A DNA stretch of 64,000 nt from assembly GCA_947650285.1 (NCBI GenBank), contig CANTFL010001286.1, positions 62,001-126,000 on the forward strand, read 5' to 3'. Below the pieces are notes generated by a model, which saw nothing but the letters and a program-made list of their open reading frames with translations, searched no databases and was not told the origin of the DNA. The position numbers and the translations under genes were made by a program. The DNA is from Hyaloperonospora brassicae (Eukaryota; Oomycota; Peronosporomycetes; Peronosporales; Peronosporaceae). This document shows, one piece after another, positions 8,225-19,283 of the stretch; within the stretch, counting starts at the first letter, position 1, and each line of letters starts with the position of its first letter.

Positions 8225-10510
8225 ATGGCGACAGGTGAGTCCGCTCTTCTCCTCTCGCACGCATCCGACAGCGCCGATGCCACCGCACGTGACGCGTAGA
8301 TCGACTGCAACTGTCTCGTTTGCCACCGCTACGTCTCTATATATACGAATCCACCAATGCGCTTCTTCGTCTCTCACGCGCTCTAACTCTATCCACCGAT
8401 CACAACTGCTCTCGTTCTCGTGCCTGCAGACACTTTGGCAATGACCGCAAGCACTGACTCGGCGATCCGACCACGTACCAAGTTTTTTCTCCGTGGCAAG
8501 AGCGGTGTGGAGTCCATCTTGGGTCCGCCCTCTTCTAGCAAGGACAAGACGCTCAAGATTGAGCGCGATGACAAGTTTGCAGCTGTGGGCTTTGCTGATC
8601 TCTTGGAGTTCACCAGCGATGGCAAACTCCTCGTGCTCGTGCGCACTGCGTCGGGGTTTACCGTGCACGACTCGGACAGTGGTGCTGTCGTCGTGGACGT
8701 GGCCAATCCGGGCATTCATGCAGTGGCCTGGTCGCCACTTGGCTCGCACTTGTTGACGTGGCAGCGGCCCCAGAAAGACTCGGACCTCGGTAACCTCGTT
8801 GTGTGGGACGCGCTCACGGGCAAAGAAGTCGCACGGTTCAAGCAAAAGTCCTATACACGTGATGTACGTGGAACGCCTATTGACGAGAGCAGGAGAATGG
8901 GTATGCTGTGGTGTGTGCGTGTCTTGAGCTGACTTGCTGTCATCGTGCTTTTGCTCTGCATCTTTTTGTTGTTGTTGTTGTTGTTGTGATAGAAATGGCC
9001 GCCGCTTCAGTGGTCGTCTGACGAGACGATCTGTGCGCGTCAGAGTGCAAACGGCGTGATGCTATACAGCGGTCGCGACGTCGCAGCGGGACCGATCGGT
9101 CAAATCAACCTCCCCGTACGTGGGATAGCCAGCCGTATTACGCGAGGAGCTAGACTAAGCTGAGTTGATGATGTATGATGTGGTGCGGTCTTTTGTGATC
9201 AGAACGTGGCGAACTTCAGTGTAGCTCCTGGCAGTGCACCATACAAGGTGGCTCTGTTCGTTCCAGAGAAGAAGGGCAAGCCTGCTAGCGTCAAGATTTT
9301 CCAATTTACCAACCTCGATGTGTCGACAGCAACGAAGAGCTTTTACAAAGCACAGGACGTGACATTCAAGTGGTCTCCCACAGGCAGTGCACTGATCATT
9401 GAAACTCGCACGGACATTGATACGTCAGGCAAGTCGTACTACGGCGAAACAGGTCTCTTTTTCCTGCAGAGCGACGGCGAGTATGACTGCATTGTCCCGC
9501 TAACGAAAGAAGGCACAGTGCACGATGTGGCGTGGGACCCGACGGGCCGCGGGTTTGTGGTGATCGCGGGTGCAATGCCTGCAAATGCCACGCTTTACGA
9601 CAGCAAGGCGATCCCGGTCTTTGAGTTTGGTGCAGCGCCCCGGAATCACGTCAGCTGGAGCCCGCACGGTCGCTTCTTGTGTCTGGCTGGCTTTGGAAAT
9701 CTTCGTGGTGACATGGACTTTTGGGAGCGCAACAAGCTCAAAAAGATGGGCTCCGCAACGTCAAACTCCGCGACGACATTCGCGTGGTCGCCCGATAGCC
9801 GCTACTTTGCAACGGCGACTACGTTCCCGCGTCTGCGTGTCGACAACGGCTTCAAAATCTTCCGCTACGATGGCGCTGGTCCCATTCACCAGGAAGAGCG
9901 CGGCGAGCTGTATGACCTCAAATTCCGCCCGGCAGCGCTGGACACGTACCCAAATCGACCGCAGTCTCCGCGCCGAAAAGACGACGAGGCGGGCTTTGGC
10001 TCATCATCCTCGACTTCAATTGCTGCGCCAAAGCCGCAAGCATACCGTCCGCCAAACTCGACAGGAGCGCTCGCTGCAATGATGCGCAAAGAAGAGGGTG
10101 GACCGAGGAAACTGGACCGCAACAAGTATGCAGCTCCCCGCAGCAATACCTCAACAATACCTGGTGCTGCACCTCGTGTGATTCCGGGCATGACCGCTAC
10201 AGCGCCCAAGAAACTGAGCAAGAGTATCCGTAAGAAAAAGGCGCAGGAGGCTGCTGAAGCCAAGGCTGCCGTGGACGAGGCGATCGCCAAACTTGCCGGC
10301 ACCACCTCAGAGGCACCGACTGAACCGAGTCCGGTCGAGCTGACTTCTGAGGAGAAGGCGAAAAAGGTGAAGGGTTTGCTGAAGAAACTGAAGCAGATCG
10401 ACGCGATCAAAGCGAAGAAGGAGAGTGGCGACGTGCTGAACGACGATCAGCTGCACAAGCTCGAGACTGAACAGGCTCTGCGAGACGAAGTGGCTGAACT
10501 CTCTGCGTAG
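8225..10510 (+). CDS. EIF2A: Eukaryotic translation initiation factor 2A (eIF2A), four exons
   Basis: Phase-consistent exons are 8225-8234, 8430-8863, 8993-9115 and 9203-10510, giving about 624 residues (animal eIF2A is near 585). Introns of 195, 129 and 87 bp start GTGAG or GTACG and end in AG. The start ATG has a good context (gccaATGg), and exon 1 codes only three residues plus one base; the ATG at 8442 is an alternative. The protein is a WD-type beta-propeller with the family-specific 'PPLQWSSDETICAR', 'YKVALFVPE', 'SYYGE' and 'LAGFGNLRGDMDFWE' motifs, then a Lys/Ala-rich helical C-terminus starting 'KLSKSIRKKKAQEA'. eIF2A is a cytosolic factor that can deliver initiator tRNA to ribosomes independently of eIF2, mainly at non-canonical starts. 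Confidence 0.93.
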
Positions 10511-10689
10511 CTGGTGTGCGAAAGAGGCGATGCAGGGAATGGGCTGACACAACGCCAATAGAGACCATTGACCCAGTAAGTAATCAGTCGACTACACGCA
10601 ACTCTCCAAATGTGCATACGTGTGATCGGCATTCCTTACACTTCATCTGACCAGGTCTTGCCGTCATCAACGATTCCATTCAACTAGTC

Positions 10690-11890
10690 TCAACTAGTTC
10701 CCAAACGAACGGACGGCATGACGTAAGCTGCCCACTGGACAGACGGCGCAGATGGCGGAGGCACATAATGCTGAATAGCAAAGCACACAAACGCAAGTCA
10801 GTCGACTCCACACTCTCCTTGCAGCACACCCACCGTGCAAAAAGCACAAGTGTGCGTACTGGCGGAATCGTAGAAGCCCCCGGTGTGTGTGGATAAACAA
10901 TGTACGCATCCCAAGCTCGTCGGACAGCGATCAGAGCCTCCATCGTCAAAGTCTCTGGGTCGAGAGACTGCTCAACTACCCTATGCTCAGATTCCATTAC
11001 CGCTTCAGTCTTTGCCTTCTCTTCCGAACTCACAGAAAGCGACGACGGCGCTGCGTGCTTTGTTACCGGTATCTCTTTGCTCTCGGCAATGGACACAACT
11101 GTCCGCTTGTCTTCCTCCATCAACTCCAGTGCTCGACGATCTCGAACTGCAGCCCGTCGACGCAATTTCGCTCGCTTTCGATACGCCTGTTCCAACCCAC
11201 CAGTGTGTCAAGTCACAGCAACATAGTCGCTTGCTAGCTACAGCAACATATCCACCTGCAAGTCCGTACTTTTTTCTTCGCAACGCGTTGGGCAAATTTA
11301 CAGACAGCAGCAAAGTCCTGCGTTGGCAACAGACCCGACGGGACGTTCGCGCCTTTCAACTGCTCGGCCAATGAATCACACTCGGCAACTTTTTCTTCAC
11401 GCATCGTCCGCCAATAGCATAGCGTCGTTTCCCAATGTCTTTTGTTTGCATCGCCTTCCTCCTGGTCAACCACAGAACCGTATGCCTCGAGCTTCTTCTC
11501 CACAGCTGCCAATGCGTTCGCAGCAGTCTTTAAGCGCGTCACGAGCTCCTGCGTCTGTACAATCCGACGTCGCAATGTCCTCAACGGAGGTTCAGTGCCA
11601 TCTCCTGTAGCTCCCGCCGGTGCGAACAGCTCTTTGTTATTGCAGCAGTGCGTCTGTTTGAAAGCGTTGAGCCACAACTGGTCATTCGGATGCGCGACAA
11701 GCGGAGAGAGAGGCAGAGGAGGCAGAGGCGGGAGAGGCGGTGCGAAACGAGGAGGATACACAGCTCGTCCAGGTGGTAAGCACAAGACGAATGGCGGCGG
11801 CAGTGGGTGTCGAGGGGGAGGAGGAGGAAGAGGCGGGCGACACGGCCTTCGAGCGGCAGGTCGACGCGTTTGCCAAGTCGGTTGATGCAT
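10690..11890 (-). CDS. PDCD7: PDCD7 / U11-U12 snRNP 59K homologue, three exons
   Basis: Exons on the minus strand are 11890-11270, 11186-10860 and 10770-10690 with introns of 83 and 89 bp (GTACGG..CAG and GTACGC..CAG). All joins are phase 0, giving 342 residues. The protein starts with a Pro-rich region, continues with coiled coil ('LVTRLKTAANALAAVEKKL'), a basic stretch ('YRKRAKLRRRAAVRDRR') and ends with the family signature: 'EALIAVRRAWDAYIV' followed after the last intron by 'HYVPPPSAPSVQWAAYV'. The human protein has the same order and the same terminal WDxY...PP...WA block. It is part of the U11/U12 di-snRNP that recognises minor (U12-type) introns in the nucleus. The last intron was accepted because only its removal yields this terminus. 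The start at 11890 is less certain. Confidence 0.8.
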
Positions 11891-12040
11891 TGTGTGCTCG
11901 TTTTCTCATGTCCACCACACTGTTTAGGGCCTCAAGTTATGGCCATCATCAGTGATCATGGGATGTTGCCGGATCTGATGTAAACCACACGAGCTGACCG
12001 AATATAGTGTCCACCACGCGAAACAAAAGCAAACCCGTTC

Positions 12041-13581
12041 ATGACCGACGCGCACGACGATTTGCTCCAATGTGTGCTGCAGTTGGCGGCCAGCAGCGAT
12101 AAGGTGCGCCTCCGTATCCGCTCGAGACGTACCGTATCGTGTAAAGAGTTGACCACTGAATATGTCCGTATGTCGTTGTGCTGCTTTGCTGCACGTTGGA
12201 CAGCTCTGCGCGACGAATGCGCTGCTGGGCACCCACTTGAAGCACATGCGGCAGGCGCTGCCTGCGTCAGGAATGCCCCGTCTGACGTCGAAACTGGCAG
12301 TGGTTGCAGCACCGCTTGCGCCGGAAAGTCGTACGCTGGAGGAGACGTTCCAAGAAACGCACGACGTGGGACTCGAGTCGGCCGAGCGACTGGAGATCAC
12401 CAAGTCACGGATCGAGAAAGAGCTGCGACGGCGGTCAGAGCGCGTGCGTTGCATTGTGTGGTGTGTGTTTCCATATCCTACATGTGACACTATAGCTTTT
12501 TTTGCCTCTGGGCGCGTTGTGTGTAGTTTCAAGACCTCGTGACGAGCCGAAACACGGACATCCAGGAAGAGTATGCGCGAATGCTCAAGGAGCTGGACGA
12601 TCAAGCGGACTTGCTGGACGAAGAGATTCGAAAGGAAAAAGAAGGAGCCGTAGCTCGAGCGAGACAACGACACGAAGAAGCGTTGGAGGGAAAAGCGAGG
12701 AAGAAACAGCGCTTGAAAGAACAAAGTGCGCAATTGCGAGCGCAGTTGGACGAGTTCACGCTGACGATCCGACAGCAACAGCAAGTGTTTGCGACGCTGG
12801 AAGACGAGAGTGTGAATCACGAGGAGGAGAGCGATCGCGATGATGTCCAGAGTGCCGAAGAACGGCGCCGGCTTGAGGAAGAGCGTGCTCAGAACGAAAT
12901 TGTGGAGCTTCAGCAGGAAATCGTGCTGCTGAGGGAGGTGCAGAAGGCGACTGTCGAGAAGATTGATGTACGTGTGTTCACATTTCGCGACGAGTAGCTG
13001 AGTATGGAGCGATGGAACTAATTAGTGTATGTGTGGATGGTGGATACGTCTTCCAGAAACAATCGCTCAAGACTCAGTACGAAGAAGAAAAGAACGAAGC
13101 GATGGAGGAACTAGCTCATGTAAGTGCTGGTACCATTGCTTTTTTGTGAGATTACGTGGTGCTCAGAGTATCGGTGTTGTGTTTTGCAGCTGGAATCGTT
13201 GATGGAAAACCTCGCGCCTCAAATAAACACGAACGGCATTCGGTTGCACTCGCTTCTACGGACGCTTGCTCCCTCTCCGGTCATCGGCACGCTCATGACA
13301 CGCATCTATCAGCAGCTGAGCAGCGATCCTCTAGCACCGTCCATGGAGACCGAGTTGCCTTCCACTCCGCGGAAGACAGTCGATCTGAAAGAGTTTCTCA
13401 ATGTGCGTAGCGTCGACAATCGTGAGGATGCTCTGTTGGCTTACGAAGTGTGTCGTTGTTGGTCGTGTATTCACAGAGCTGTCCAAGTTGTGAGGAAGGC
13501 AGCCAAGCAATCAGCGAGCTCAAGAAGCTGCAGCTCGTGCATTGCTACGAGTCTAGTGGAATTGTCGCGCTGGCAGATTAA
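12041..13581 (+). CDS. Coiled-coil protein of unknown function, at least six exons
   Basis: Phase-0 exons: 12041-12103, 12204-12443, 12527-12967, 13057-13119, 13190-13402 and 13477-13581; introns are 100, 83, 89, 70 and 74 bp, all GT..AG. The resulting protein of about 374 residues is mostly coiled coil ('EEYARMLKELDDQADLLDEE', 'QNEIVELQQEIVLLREVQ'), followed by a globular segment ('LHSLLRTLAPSPVIGTLM') and a short C-terminus with a CPSC motif. I do not recognise the family. An upstream exon may exist: 11791-11955 reads 'GDTAFERQVDAFAKSVDALC', but no phase-consistent splice to 12041 was found. That exon would overlap the first codons of the divergent PDCD7 homologue. Confidence 0.72.
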
Positions 13582-14290
13582 TGCGCACAACCGTGACGTC
13601 TTTGTTTTTTGTTCATTGTTGTGGAAGTAGGCCCTGGAGCAAAGGTATGGTCCGCTACTATATTCGATCTCCTGGCTCACTAGCTTTGCCATCCATCGTT
13701 TGCAAGTTTATTGCTTCCCGACTGTTTCCAGAGCTTATCATCGCTGCAGTAAGGGATGGCCAGCTGCACAACATCATCAGACGGCATCTTTAGATGGTGA
13801 GATCGTGTTTGCCACGCAGCAACGACGTGTACACCAGCAACCGGTCCAGTTGGAGCGCTTGTGTATGGTCGGCCTTGGTCCGCAGTCACCGCCTCGAGGA
13901 AGTCGTTCGTGGAAGACTACGTTTACGATATTGGCGCGGAGCTTTCGTTGGTTGTGCAGGGCGGAAATGGATGATCAAGCTGCTTACTTCTGTTGGACAG
14001 GCAAGCGAAGAGGGAGACATGCGGGAGGACTCTGGCATATTGTCGTTGCAGAGCAACGGCGTCTGGAGGTTGTGATGTCGGATACATCGTCAGGTTTGCA
14101 TCGACAGAAACGCCGAGTCCGAGTGGAGCAGCGTATGAACAGCGCTGGATAGTATGCAAGGACTGGTCCGTGTACCGACGCCACCTCCAACTTGCACGAT
14201 ATTATCTCGCGCGTGAAGGCGGTGGCAGACTGTGCAGGACGGACGACTCGACATACCATCCGAGCCGAACGCCTTTTCCGTCATGAGTCG
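13582..14290 (+). pseudogene. Coding-like but broken plus-strand sequence
   Basis: Several stretches read like protein in different plus-strand frames: 'SFVEDYVYDIGAELSLVVQ' (ends near 13970), 'SEEGDMREDSGILSLQSNG' (ends near 14075) and 'LHDIISRVKAVADCAGR' (about 14190-14240). No set of GT-AG introns joins them cleanly, and single-base shifts would. This suggests a decayed gene or an unresolved multi-exon gene 3' of the coiled-coil gene. Family unknown. Confidence 0.35.
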
Positions 14291-14432
14291 ACTGCCAACA
14301 GACAAACGAAACACAATGAGACCGAGGCCAACGCTCATTTATTCCGTCGAGTCTTCAGCACTTGCGTCCATCGCACGGGAACCCGACCATGCGTTCGCAC
14401 TGGCCCGACGTCCACGTACAGCATCGACAAGC

Positions 14433-17400
14433 TCAGTCTTCGTCGTCGCCAGTCTCGTCGATTTCCACGAGGAGGTCCCCGCCGAGCATGTTGTCCCCAA
14501 CGCCGGCGTGGATCGACACGACCCGACCGCTCACTGGAGCAGCCACAACAGTCTCCATCTTCATGGCACTCAGCACGAGCAGAGCGTCGCCAGCCTTCAC
14601 GTTCTCCCCCTTCTTCACTCGCACGTCAAGCACGACACCGGGCATCGGGGCACCAACAGACCCCGCCATCGCCGTCGCCTTTGGCTTGGCCGCCGTGGTT
14701 AGCCCTGCAGATTCGTCCTTGACCTTGATCACGCGCTGTCGACCGTTGAGCTCAAAGATGACGTCGCGCTGGCCATCCTTCTTGCTCACGCCGCCCACTG
14801 CAATGAGCTTGATAAACACAGTCTTGCCGTGCTCCATCTCAATCTCGACCTCCGTGTCCACTTCCAAGCCCGTGAGGAACGTGCGCGTGTCCAGAAAGTG
14901 CAACGACCCGTACTCGTCCTTGAACTCCATAAAGTTGGCAAACACGTCCGGGTAGATGGCATGCGAGATCACATCGACGTCGCGGATCTTGTCCTCGCCA
15001 TACTTGTGCTTGAGCTCCTTCTCCGCGGCCTCAAAGTCGTATGGCTTCATCTCGGCACCCGGACGGCCCTTGAACGTCTCTTGCCCGTCTGGCAGCAGTT
15101 TGCCCTTCAGCACACGCGAACGCAGCGGTTCCGGGAAGCCGTGGTGCGGGATGCCCAAGTACCCCTGAAAGTACTCCACCACTGACTTGGGGAACGACAG
15201 CGTCTCGGCCTGGTCCACGACTTCGTCCTCCGTGAGCTTGTTCTGCACAATAAACTGCGCAAAGTCGCCCACGACCTTGGACGAAGGCGTGACCTTGATA
15301 ATGTCGCCCAAGAGGCGGTTGGCAGCAGCGTACGCGCGCTTGATGGCCGGCCACTGACCCGCAAGCCCCAGCTGCGTCGATTGGAACAGCAGGTTCGTGT
15401 ACTGACCGCCGGGCATCTCGTGGTTGTACACGTCGGCCGATCCCGACTTCTGGCCAGACTCGAACGGACCGTACACTCCGCGCAACGTCTCCCAGTAGTC
15501 GTTGATTTCCATAATGTCTTCGGCGTTCACACCTGTGTCGTACTCGGAGCCTTTCAGCGCTGCAACCACTGCACCCATCGATGGCTGCGACGTCGTGCCC
15601 GACATTGCGTCGGACGCCACGTCAACGGCGTCTGCACCAGCATAAGCAGCTTCAAGCATTGAGCTCACGCCCGTGCCGGCAGTGTCGTGTGTGTGCACGT
15701 GGATCGGCAGGTCCGGGAACTCTTTGCGGATGGCAGAAATCAGGATCCGAGCAGCTTGGGGCTTGAGTAGACCCGCCATGTCCTTGATGGCCAGCACGTG
15801 GATACCTTGAGCCACCAGCTGACGCACAAAGTCCAAGTAGTACTCGAGATTGTACGGACCGCGCGTCGGGTCGGACACGTCGCCAGTGTAGCACATCGCA
15901 GCCTCAATGATACCACCAGCAGCACCGACAGCGTCAATGCCGAGTTTCATGTTCTCCAGGTAGTTGAGGGAGTCGAACACGCGGAACACGTCCATGCCAG
16001 TAGCCTGGGCCTTCTCACAGAACTTGTACACGACGTTGTCCGGGTAGCTCGTATACCCCACAGCATTGGCGCCGCGAAGCAGCATCTGAAACGGAATGTC
16101 GGGCACGGCCTCGCGTAGCAGCGCGAGACGGTCCCAGGGGTCTTCACGCAAGAAGCGCATGGACACATCAAATGTCGCGCCACCCCACATCTCGAGCGAG
16201 AAAGCGTCGCGCATTGCAACGGAAGTAGCAGGAGCAATCGCCAGCATGTCGCGCGTACGCATTCGCGTCGCAAGCAGCGACTGATGGGCATCACGCCACG
16301 TCGTGTCGGTCAGCAGTAGACCCTTTTTGGCACGCACAGCTTTGGCGAACGCCTCCGCTCCCTGCTCGACGTAGATCTGGCGCAGCGACTTCTCTGTTGA
16401 TGCAGGCGGGGCAGACAGCGTCGGAATGAGCGGGTCGACCTTGGACGGAGCAGGGCCAGTGGCACCCAGGGCCTTCTCCGGACCGTTCACGATCGTGTTG
16501 CCAATGTACTTGAGCATCTTCTGGCCACGGTTCGTTGACTTTGACGGCAGCAGCAAGTCTGGGTTCTCAGCAATGAAGCTCGTGTCGATCACGCCCTTGA
16601 TAAAGTCCGGGTGGTTCAGCACGTTGGTAAGGAAGCTCTTGTTCGTGGTCACACCGCGGACACGGAACTCAGACAGCGCGCGCTTCAGCTTCTGCGCACA
16701 GTCGCCGCGGTCCAGCGCACGTGCAGTCACCTTGACCAGCAGGGAGTCGTAGTGAGGAGTAATGTGTGCGCCAACGAATCCAGGGCCGTCGTCGAGGCGG
16801 ATGCCCATACCGCCAGGGCTACGAAACACTTCAATGACCCCCGAGTCAGGCTGAAATCCGGTGCTGGGGTTCTCAGTCGTCACACGGCACTGCATTGCAT
16901 GGCCGCGCGGTTTAATCTTGTCTTGACTCAGCCCCAAGTCTTTGAACGTCTCGCCACCGGCGATACGAATCTGGCTCTGCACCAAGTCAATGCCCGTGAT
17001 CTCCTCAGTGATCGTGTGTTCGACCTGGATGCGAGGGTTCACTTCAATAAAGTAGTGGCGACCCTGCTGGTCGACGAGAAACTCAACCGTTCCTGCATTC
17101 AAGTACTTGGCCGCACTCGTCAGACGCACGGCGTCGTCAATCATCGCCTTCTCCGTCTCTGGGTCCAGTCCAATCGCCGGCGCAGTCTCCAGTACCTTCT
17201 GATGACGACGCTGCACGCTGCAGTCACGGTGGAACAAGTGCACGACATTGCCCTCTCCGTCCCCCAAGATCTGCACCTCAATATGACGTGGCCGGTCTAC
17301 GTAGCGCTCGATAAAGACCGTGCCATCGCCAAACGCTGCCAATGCCTCCGAGCTCGCGCGCTCAAAGTTCTCTTCCAGCTCTTCTGCCGACGTGACGACG

Positions 17401-17987
17401 CGCATGCCGCGTCCGCCTCCTCCCATACTGGCCTTGATGATCACGGGGTAGCCCACGCCCGAGTCAATGAACGCCCGCGCCTGCTCGAGCGAGCGCACCG
17501 GTCCATCCGTGCCCGGCACGACCGGCACGTGTTGCTCCTTGGCAATCTCCCGCGCCGCCGTCTTGTCGCCAAAGCGCTGGAGGTTCTCGGGCGTCGGGCC
17601 GACAAATTTGATGCCGTTGCGCGCACACTCTTGGGCAAAGCCGACGTTTTCACTGAGAAAGCCGTAGCCGGGATGGATCGCTTCAATGCCGTTCTCTTTG
17701 GCAATGGCAATGATGCTGTCAATGTCGAGGTAGGCGCCCACGGGCGTCTTGCCGTGGCCCACGAGGAAGCTCTCGTCGGCCTTGTACCGGTGCTGCGTGA
17801 ACCGATCTTCTTGCGAGAAGATCCCCACCGTGCGGATGCCCAACTCGTTGCCCGCGCGCATGATCCGCGTGGCGATCTCCCCGCGGTTCGCGGCCATGAG
17901 CTTCTTGATTGTGCTCGCGTGGCGGCTCGTGCGCAGCACAGGAGGGGCCGCGACGCGCGCGCGGCGACTCACGAGCGAGCGGAACAT
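14433..17987 (-). CDS. PYC: Pyruvate carboxylase, mitochondrial, single exon
   Basis: The 1184-residue protein converts pyruvate, bicarbonate and ATP to oxaloacetate, the anaplerotic and gluconeogenic entry step. Domains in order: Arg/Ser/Ala-rich targeting peptide (1-27), biotin carboxylase with ATP-grasp ('MGGGGRGMRVV', 'RDCSVQRRHQK', 'EVNPRIQVEHT'), carboxyltransferase with the pyruvate and metal site ('TTWRDAHQSLLATR', 'HVHTHDTAGTGV'), and the biotin carrier domain with AMKM near residue 1143. Length matches single-chain eukaryotic enzymes. The start was placed at 17987 because the targeting peptide begins there; the frame stays open upstream but reads repeat sequence. The biotin cofactor could come from the BIO3-BIO1 gene at 30-32.5 kb. 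Confidence 0.96.
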   Translation of the reverse strand: MFRSLVSRRARVAAPPVLRTSRHASTIKKLMAANRGEIATRIMRAGNELGIRTVGIFSQEDRFTQHRYKADESFLVGHGKTPVGAYLDIDSIIAIAKENGIEAIHPGYGFLSENVGFAQECARNGIKFVGPTPENLQRFGDKTAAREIAKEQHVPVVPGTDGPVRSLEQARAFIDSGVGYPVIIKASMGGGGRGMRVVTSAEELEENFERASSEALAAFGDGTVFIERYVDRPRHIEVQILGDGEGNVVHLFHRDCSVQRRHQKVLETAPAIGLDPETEKAMIDDAVRLTSAAKYLNAGTVEFLVDQQGRHYFIEVNPRIQVEHTITEEITGIDLVQSQIRIAGGETFKDLGLSQDKIKPRGHAMQCRVTTENPSTGFQPDSGVIEVFRSPGGMGIRLDDGPGFVGAHITPHYDSLLVKVTARALDRGDCAQKLKRALSEFRVRGVTTNKSFLTNVLNHPDFIKGVIDTSFIAENPDLLLPSKSTNRGQKMLKYIGNTIVNGPEKALGATGPAPSKVDPLIPTLSAPPASTEKSLRQIYVEQGAEAFAKAVRAKKGLLLTDTTWRDAHQSLLATRMRTRDMLAIAPATSVAMRDAFSLEMWGGATFDVSMRFLREDPWDRLALLREAVPDIPFQMLLRGANAVGYTSYPDNVVYKFCEKAQATGMDVFRVFDSLNYLENMKLGIDAVGAAGGIIEAAMCYTGDVSDPTRGPYNLEYYLDFVRQLVAQGIHVLAIKDMAGLLKPQAARILISAIRKEFPDLPIHVHTHDTAGTGVSSMLEAAYAGADAVDVASDAMSGTTSQPSMGAVVAALKGSEYDTGVNAEDIMEINDYWETLRGVYGPFESGQKSGSADVYNHEMPGGQYTNLLFQSTQLGLAGQWPAIKRAYAAANRLLGDIIKVTPSSKVVGDFAQFIVQNKLTEDEVVDQAETLSFPKSVVEYFQGYLGIPHHGFPEPLRSRVLKGKLLPDGQETFKGRPGAEMKPYDFEAAEKELKHKYGEDKIRDVDVISHAIYPDVFANFMEFKDEYGSLHFLDTRTFLTGLEVDTEVEIEMEHGKTVFIKLIAVGGVSKKDGQRDVIFELNGRQRVIKVKDESAGLTTAAKPKATAMAGSVGAPMPGVVLDVRVKKGENVKAGDALLVLSAMKMETVVAAPVSGRVVSIHAGVGDNMLGGDLLVEIDETGDDED

Positions 17988-17997
17988 CAGGAGCGAC

Positions 17998-18060
17998 GAT
18001 ACGGATAACGATACGGCTACGATACGGATACGAGCGGCTACGATACGGATACGCACGAAA
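17998..18060. repeat. GATACG-type tandem repeat upstream of pyruvate carboxylase
   Basis: Six or more copies of GATACG(G) separated by short spacers sit 10-70 bases upstream of the pyruvate carboxylase start. This is the 5' leader or core promoter. It is followed near 18123-18170 by a GACC/GATT tetranucleotide run. It may be simple repeat expansion or a regulatory array. Confidence 0.7.
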
Positions 18061-19283
18061 GCGATGTGGGGCTCTTGCAGCGAATTCGCAAATGAACGGG
18101 AAGGGGCGCGAGCGCTATGGTGGACCGGCCGACCGATTGACCGACCGACCGACCGATCGACCGATTGGCCGAGAGCCGGTCGTGGCGGCGACCTTTGAGT
18201 GAGTAGGCATACAAACGACGAGGTACTGGATACGTTCGTGGAACCAGATGGAGACGTGGTGGGCCGCGGCAGACCGCAGAGCCCACGAGACGCTGTCACG
18301 CGTTGTGTCATGCGGTGATTGGATACACCTGTGGACGGTCTGCCCGTGCGTGCGTGCGTGGGGACCGTTTCTCGACACGCGCTGCCCGCGCAGTTTATCG
18401 TTCGTTTTCGGGCTGAGCTGATTGCACGGGTCGCACGTGGCTCGAAAGGGGCGAGCAACGGCGTGTGGACGATCGATGTGCTTGTCGAAGCGGCTGTCGA
18501 GTGCGCGTCGGAGCATGCAGTCACAACACATTCTGAGTTCCTACACAGAGTTCGCGCTCCACACGGGTTGCACGCACGCCGTGGCATAGTGCATTGAGAG
18601 CCGGCACTTGGAAGGGGTAGTTATTATCCCGGAAAGGTCTGACGTTGCTGGCATCCAAACATCCTGATCGGTGGTCGAAACTGGAGATCCGACTAGAAAT
18701 CGATACATGGCGCTGATTACGACCGACTTGAGCACTTGGGGGGATGTTGCATCGTGTCGCAGCACATCTCACGAGAGATGGATCCTCGACGAAGCATCAC
18801 ATGGTCAACAACGTGCAACTATCGACTCGGCCACGTTGATTGACGATGGAGAAGATCCACGCATCCGCTCAGGAAGCTGGTCTATCCTTTCCGCCACGTA
18901 CGTATTAGCGGATGATGGATAGCACACAAAGAGTTGCTGGAAGAACGATTGGCCGATGCGACAAAAGCGCTCGTTACGCACATCGGATACACTGCACAAC
19001 GACCGCACGGGAGCTTACCATGCAAACGAACTTTATTGCTGAGGGATACAAAGTCTGCTACGCTACTCACCATATCATTGTGGTATGAGATCGCGAGCGA
19101 CTTCCTGTACATTCGTAGGTAGAGTCTCTCTTTCCTTTCATCTCTCGCTCTCTCTCTTTGTCTTGGTGCTTCCAGCCAACTCCCGGTCGGGGCCTCGTCA
19201 CCTGCGTTTTCGTCACACACAATATGTTGCAAGAACAGCTTCACCGCTGTCGGATCCGAAATGGTCACTTCGTCGTCGGCAGT
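18061..19283. other. Intergenic between myosin 3' end and pyruvate carboxylase
   Basis: Contains the presumed pyruvate carboxylase promoter and the myosin 3' region. On the minus strand 18882-19283 stays open in the myosin frame after the myosin stop (see findings). A CT-rich tract lies near 19130-19165. No independent gene is supported. Confidence 0.55.

Noticed and set aside
16611..18008. 465-residue plus-strand open frame
   Set aside because: Antisense shadow of pyruvate carboxylase with unnatural composition.
17988..18587. N-terminal extension of pyruvate carboxylase
   Set aside because: The frame is open, but it reads through simple repeats, and the ATG at 17987 starts a good targeting peptide.
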